From positions 1 to 7,704 of the forward strand of contig CABVAO010000065.1 of the NCBI GenBank assembly GCA_902496335.1: a DNA stretch of 7,704 nucleotides, in the 5' to 3' direction. Under the pieces are notes generated by a model. It was not told the origin of the DNA, searched no databases, and saw only the letters and a program-made list of their open reading frames with translations. This DNA comes from an uncultured Collinsella sp. (GTDB taxonomy: Bacteria > Actinomycetota > Coriobacteriia > Coriobacteriales > Coriobacteriaceae). The number at the start of each line of letters is the position of its first letter. Position 1 is the stretch's first letter. The translations under genes and the position numbers were made by a program. Shown here in pieces: positions 5,435-7,704 of the stretch.

Positions 5435-7237
5435 TTACTCCTGCTCGGACTCCTCAGCCTGCTTACGGCTGCGGATGAGGTGCGCCACGCCGATGCACAG
5501 CACCGCGCCACCAGCGATCCAAGTGAAGGTCACGCCGTTGAGACCGGTCAACGGGAGGTTAGAGCCCTTCTTGTCGACGATGGTGAAGCTGAGCTTGCCG
5601 GCCTCGGCCGTTGCGGTGCCGCCCTTGACAACATCTTTGCCAGCATCAATGGTGGAAGTATCAAGGTTCACATTCTTACCTGCTTGATCGAACGTACTCT
5701 TGATAGTGAAAGTAACACCATTTGCTGCAGAGTTATTGTAACCGGGCGCCGGAGTGACCTCTTTAAGGATGTAGGTGCCCTCATCGAGACCGACAACGTT
5801 AATCTTTCCTTCGTCCGTCGTCTTGAGCGTGGCATCCTTGGCTTCGTTGTGTTTTACACCCTGGGCGTCGATGAATTGGTTCTCAGGGTTGCCGTCAACA
5901 ACCTCCTGCAAGGTGAACTCAACATCTTTGAGCGTCTTGAGGTTACCGTCTCCATCCTTGTCGCTACCGACCTTGGTAACATCGATACCATAGGTGTAGT
6001 CATAAGCAGGATGGTCAACCGTAGTGCCTTCACCTTCACCGTGCGGGTTGTTGGAGTAGGTAAGCTTAACCGTATTCGTCTGTGCGGTACCGAGCAAACT
6101 GCTGAATTCTGAATTGAGCGAACCGTCAGCATTGCAAACCTTGCTAGAGTCGAGCTTGGCCTGGTACTCAACGGTCACCTTAGAGTTGCCATCCAGCGAG
6201 ATAGGAGTTTCACCCTCAGCCATGCAATTCTTGAGATTAAGGAAGTCGACAGTCAGCGTGTCGTTATCGTACTTGGCAGTGTAGCCGGTCTTAACCTCGG
6301 TATTGCCAATTTTGACCGTAACAACTGGCGTCTTGCCGTCAGCCCCAAGACGAGGCGTCATGGATTTGGGAAGATTATCCGTGAAGGTGTACCTGTAGGT
6401 GCTGTAAGTGTTGATGTTCCCCGCAACGGTGCCAACGAGCTGATAGTCGATAAACTGGTCCATTCGGGAGTCTGCAGCCATGTTGGGATTTTTGAACACA
6501 TCGGTACCGAAGGTGCTGCCATCCTTGTCGTCCCTGACGGCCTTGGTCACAGTGGGGACCTGCTTCTTGGGAGTTAAGTTCTCAGCGGAACCGCCAACAA
6601 CGGCGAAAATGGGCGAACTGAAGGTATCCGTGTTACCCTTTTCAGCATTAGCATTCTCGCCGACACTCTTAGTCACGAAGAGCCAGTAACCAGTAGCCAA
6701 GTTACTAAAAGAACCGGTGTTGTCAGCATTTAGCCAGCCGTTATTGCCTTCAGGAATGTTCGCCTTCTCAACGGCAGCAGCGATCTTGTCGAGCACGCTT
6801 CCGGCCTTGACGTTTTTACCCCCATCAGCATCGGACCCGTGCTTTTTGATGAACTGGGCCCACGCCTGAGCAGATTTAGCATCTTTGCCAGTCGGCAAGT
6901 CAACAGGCTTGGGATCATCGTTATTAAATGCCGTAGTCACTGCGCTCATTACGGGATCACTTGCCCATTCGATATCGGAAAGCGTCTTCTCCGCAGTGGA
7001 GTCCCAGGTACCATCATCCTTCCAGTCTTGCGTGACCTTCGCCGAGAAAATTTTGATTCCCTTAAAGGTCGTATCCTTGTAGGTATCCTCCTTAATCGTC
7101 ACGCTGCCGCTCTCGGCCACCTTCGGCGTACCCGCAGCAAACGCCATCGTGACCGGGGCCATGACGCCGCCGAAACTCAGTGCTGCTGTGAGGCCGGCGG
7201 TTACTGCCAGGCGTGCGATGTTCTTGCTCATGCTCAT
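5435..7237 (-). CDS. Isopeptide-forming backbone pilin, LPLTG-anchored
   Basis: This is a major pilus subunit, secreted, polymerised by a class C sortase and anchored to the wall. The 600-residue precursor has a Sec signal peptide (basic n-region, hydrophobic core, cleavage near A34/A35). An N-terminal pilin domain runs to about 220, followed by a PKK motif (222-224) whose lysine is the likely polymerisation nucleophile, in ENLTPKKQVPTVTK. A middle fimbrial D2-type isopeptide domain (~228-410) contains YRYTFTDNLPKSMT. A C-terminal CnaB/SpaA domain (~416-555) has YGIDVTKVG (K422) and the E-box YILKEVTPAPGY (E493). It ends with LPLTG (561-565), a hydrophobic segment and a charged tail. The frame is open to an ATG at 7303, but ATG 7237 has AGAGG 8 bases upstream and gives a clean signal peptide. 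Base composition is mosaic: the ends are GC-rich and the middle is much less so. Domain names are family-level recognition; isopeptide residues are inferred. Confidence 0.92.
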   Translation of the reverse strand: MSMSKNIARLAVTAGLTAALSFGGVMAPVTMAFAAGTPKVAESGSVTIKEDTYKDTTFKGIKIFSAKVTQDWKDDGTWDSTAEKTLSDIEWASDPVMSAVTTAFNNDDPKPVDLPTGKDAKSAQAWAQFIKKHGSDADGGKNVKAGSVLDKIAAAVEKANIPEGNNGWLNADNTGSFSNLATGYWLFVTKSVGENANAEKGNTDTFSSPIFAVVGGSAENLTPKKQVPTVTKAVRDDKDGSTFGTDVFKNPNMAADSRMDQFIDYQLVGTVAGNINTYSTYRYTFTDNLPKSMTPRLGADGKTPVVTVKIGNTEVKTGYTAKYDNDTLTVDFLNLKNCMAEGETPISLDGNSKVTVEYQAKLDSSKVCNADGSLNSEFSSLLGTAQTNTVKLTYSNNPHGEGEGTTVDHPAYDYTYGIDVTKVGSDKDGDGNLKTLKDVEFTLQEVVDGNPENQFIDAQGVKHNEAKDATLKTTDEGKINVVGLDEGTYILKEVTPAPGYNNSAANGVTFTIKSTFDQAGKNVNLDTSTIDAGKDVVKGGTATAEAGKLSFTIVDKKGSNLPLTGLNGVTFTWIAGGAVLCIGVAHLIRSRKQAEESEQE

Positions 7238-7245
7238 CTTCTTTT

Positions 7246-7250
7246 CCTCT
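7246..7250 (-). promoter_or_regulatory. Pilin ribosome binding site
   Basis: AGAGG on the minus strand sits 8 bases before the ATG at 7237, within a purine-rich run. The upstream in-frame ATGs at 7270 and 7303 have no such site, and using them would put a charged extension ahead of the signal peptide. Confidence 0.65.
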
Positions 7251-7320
7251 GCTTTCTGCTCGAATTCCATTTGATCTAAATCTGTCTGTCTGTGTCTTAG
7301 CATCTACTTCGCTACGTCTC

Positions 7321-7339
7321 GCCCCGCTCTCTGTGGGGC
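7321..7339 (-). other. Short stem-loop between the two pilus-protein genes
   Basis: GCCCC at 7321-7325 pairs with GGGGC at 7335-7339; the stem can extend to 7 bp with one G-U pair around a 5-base loop. It begins 7 bases past the upstream gene's stop. No U-tract follows on the minus strand (GAGACGTAGC), so full termination is unlikely. An RNA-processing or partial-attenuation element that sets the pilin ratio is possible. The 108-base spacer also carries three TCTG copies (7281-7292). Confidence 0.4.
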
Positions 7340-7345
7340 TGCCAG

Positions 7346-7704
7346 CTACTCTTTATGGCTGCCACCTCCCCGCTTGACCAGGAGCGCGACCACGATGAGC
7401 GCGGCTCCGACGACCGCAACGGCGGCCGCGGTGAACATTGCCATATCGCCAGTCGAGGGCATAAAGCCTCCGGTGGTAATGCTAGGGGGTGTGCCAGTGG
7501 GCGTGTTGATGAGCGACGCCTCCAGGCTGCCCGTCGACCCGTCCGCGCCGTCGGCGCGCAGGGGCGACTCGGCGGTGATGGTGAGCTTGGGCTTGGCGGC
7601 GGCCACCTGGTCGACGTCCAGGCCCTCGGCCTTGACCGTCACGGAACACATGCCCTCAAAGGCGGTGTAGCCCTTGGGCGCCTTGAGCTCGCGGACCTCC
7701 AGCT
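7346..7704 (-). CDS. 3' end of a SpaA/CnaB-type cell-wall-anchored pilus protein, MPSTG signal (partial)
   Basis: The reading frame is open to the window edge, so this is the C-terminal ~118 residues of a larger gene; the first complete codon is at 7702. The visible part begins with an E-box, LEVRELKAPKGY, typical of the final strand region of CnaB/SpaA isopeptide domains. GSLEASLINTP, resembling the closing strand of such a domain, comes later. The tail is a cell-wall sorting signal: MPSTG, a hydrophobic stretch (MFTAAAVAVVGAALIVVALLV) and a basic end (KRGGGSHKE). The lead residue is Met rather than Leu. Its place just before the backbone pilin and the sortase suggests a tip or ancillary pilin, but the N-terminal part that would show an adhesin domain is not in the window. 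The internal ATG at 7651 falls after the E-box and is not a real start. Confidence 0.85.
   Translation of the reverse strand, partial: LEVRELKAPKGYTAFEGMCSVTVKAEGLDVDQVAAAKPKLTITAESPLRADGADGSTGSLEASLINTPTGTPPSITTGGFMPSTGDMAMFTAAAVAVVGAALIVVALLVKRGGGSHKE

Noticed and set aside
5054..6112. 352-codon plus-strand frame spanning the gap and the pilin 3' end
   Set aside because: It runs through the pilin terminator and opposite the pilin gene, has no ribosome site, and the part in the gap has no recognisable domain.
7238..7303. Pilin start at ATG 7303 (622 residues)
   Set aside because: It has no ribosome site and would place 22 charged residues before the signal peptide; ATG 7237 has AGAGG at good spacing.

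Overview
The window reads as a high-GC, Gram-positive-type chromosome fragment, most likely from a gut actinobacterium of the Coriobacteriia (Collinsella-like). This rests on the roughly 60-65 % GC coding sequence, tRNA-dependent amidation genes, and a surface pilus locus with a class C sortase. The taxonomic call is inference from style; nothing in the window is a taxonomic marker. All six genes I support lie on the minus strand, so the reading order is from high to low coordinates.

Region 1 (about 7704 down to 4893) is a sortase-assembled pilus locus. It begins with the 3' end of a gene running off the window edge: a SpaA/CnaB-type cell-wall-anchored protein with an E-box and an MPSTG sorting signal. 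A 600-residue isopeptide-forming backbone pilin follows, with a signal peptide, a PKK lysine motif, a fimbrial D2-type domain, a C-terminal CnaB domain with an E-box, and an LPLTG anchor. A strong intrinsic terminator lies after it, then a hairpin-rich gap of about 540 bp without a gene, then a class C (pilin-polymerising) sortase with His, Cys and Arg catalytic residues and two membrane segments. The sortase would join pilin subunits through the backbone lysine and the sorting-signal threonine.

Region 2 (about 3953 to 3607) is a repeat-rich spacer. It holds a 13-bp stem-loop just after the sortase, a 15-bp inverted repeat enclosing a perfect 14-bp palindrome, a run of five imperfect ~21-bp tandem units, and the likely promoter of the next operon.

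Region 3 (3606 to 105) is the housekeeping operon gatC-gatA-gatB. It encodes the heterotrimeric amidotransferase that converts Glu-tRNA(Gln) and/or Asp-tRNA(Asn) to the amidated forms. Both gene junctions are TAATG overlaps, and a perfect 9-bp hairpin follows gatB. GatB is longer than usual because of an extra segment of about 65 residues in its catalytic domain.

No wholly new system is evident. The items most worth a second look are the GatB insertion, the structured gap before the sortase, the compound repeat before gatC, and the base-composition mosaic of the pilin gene.
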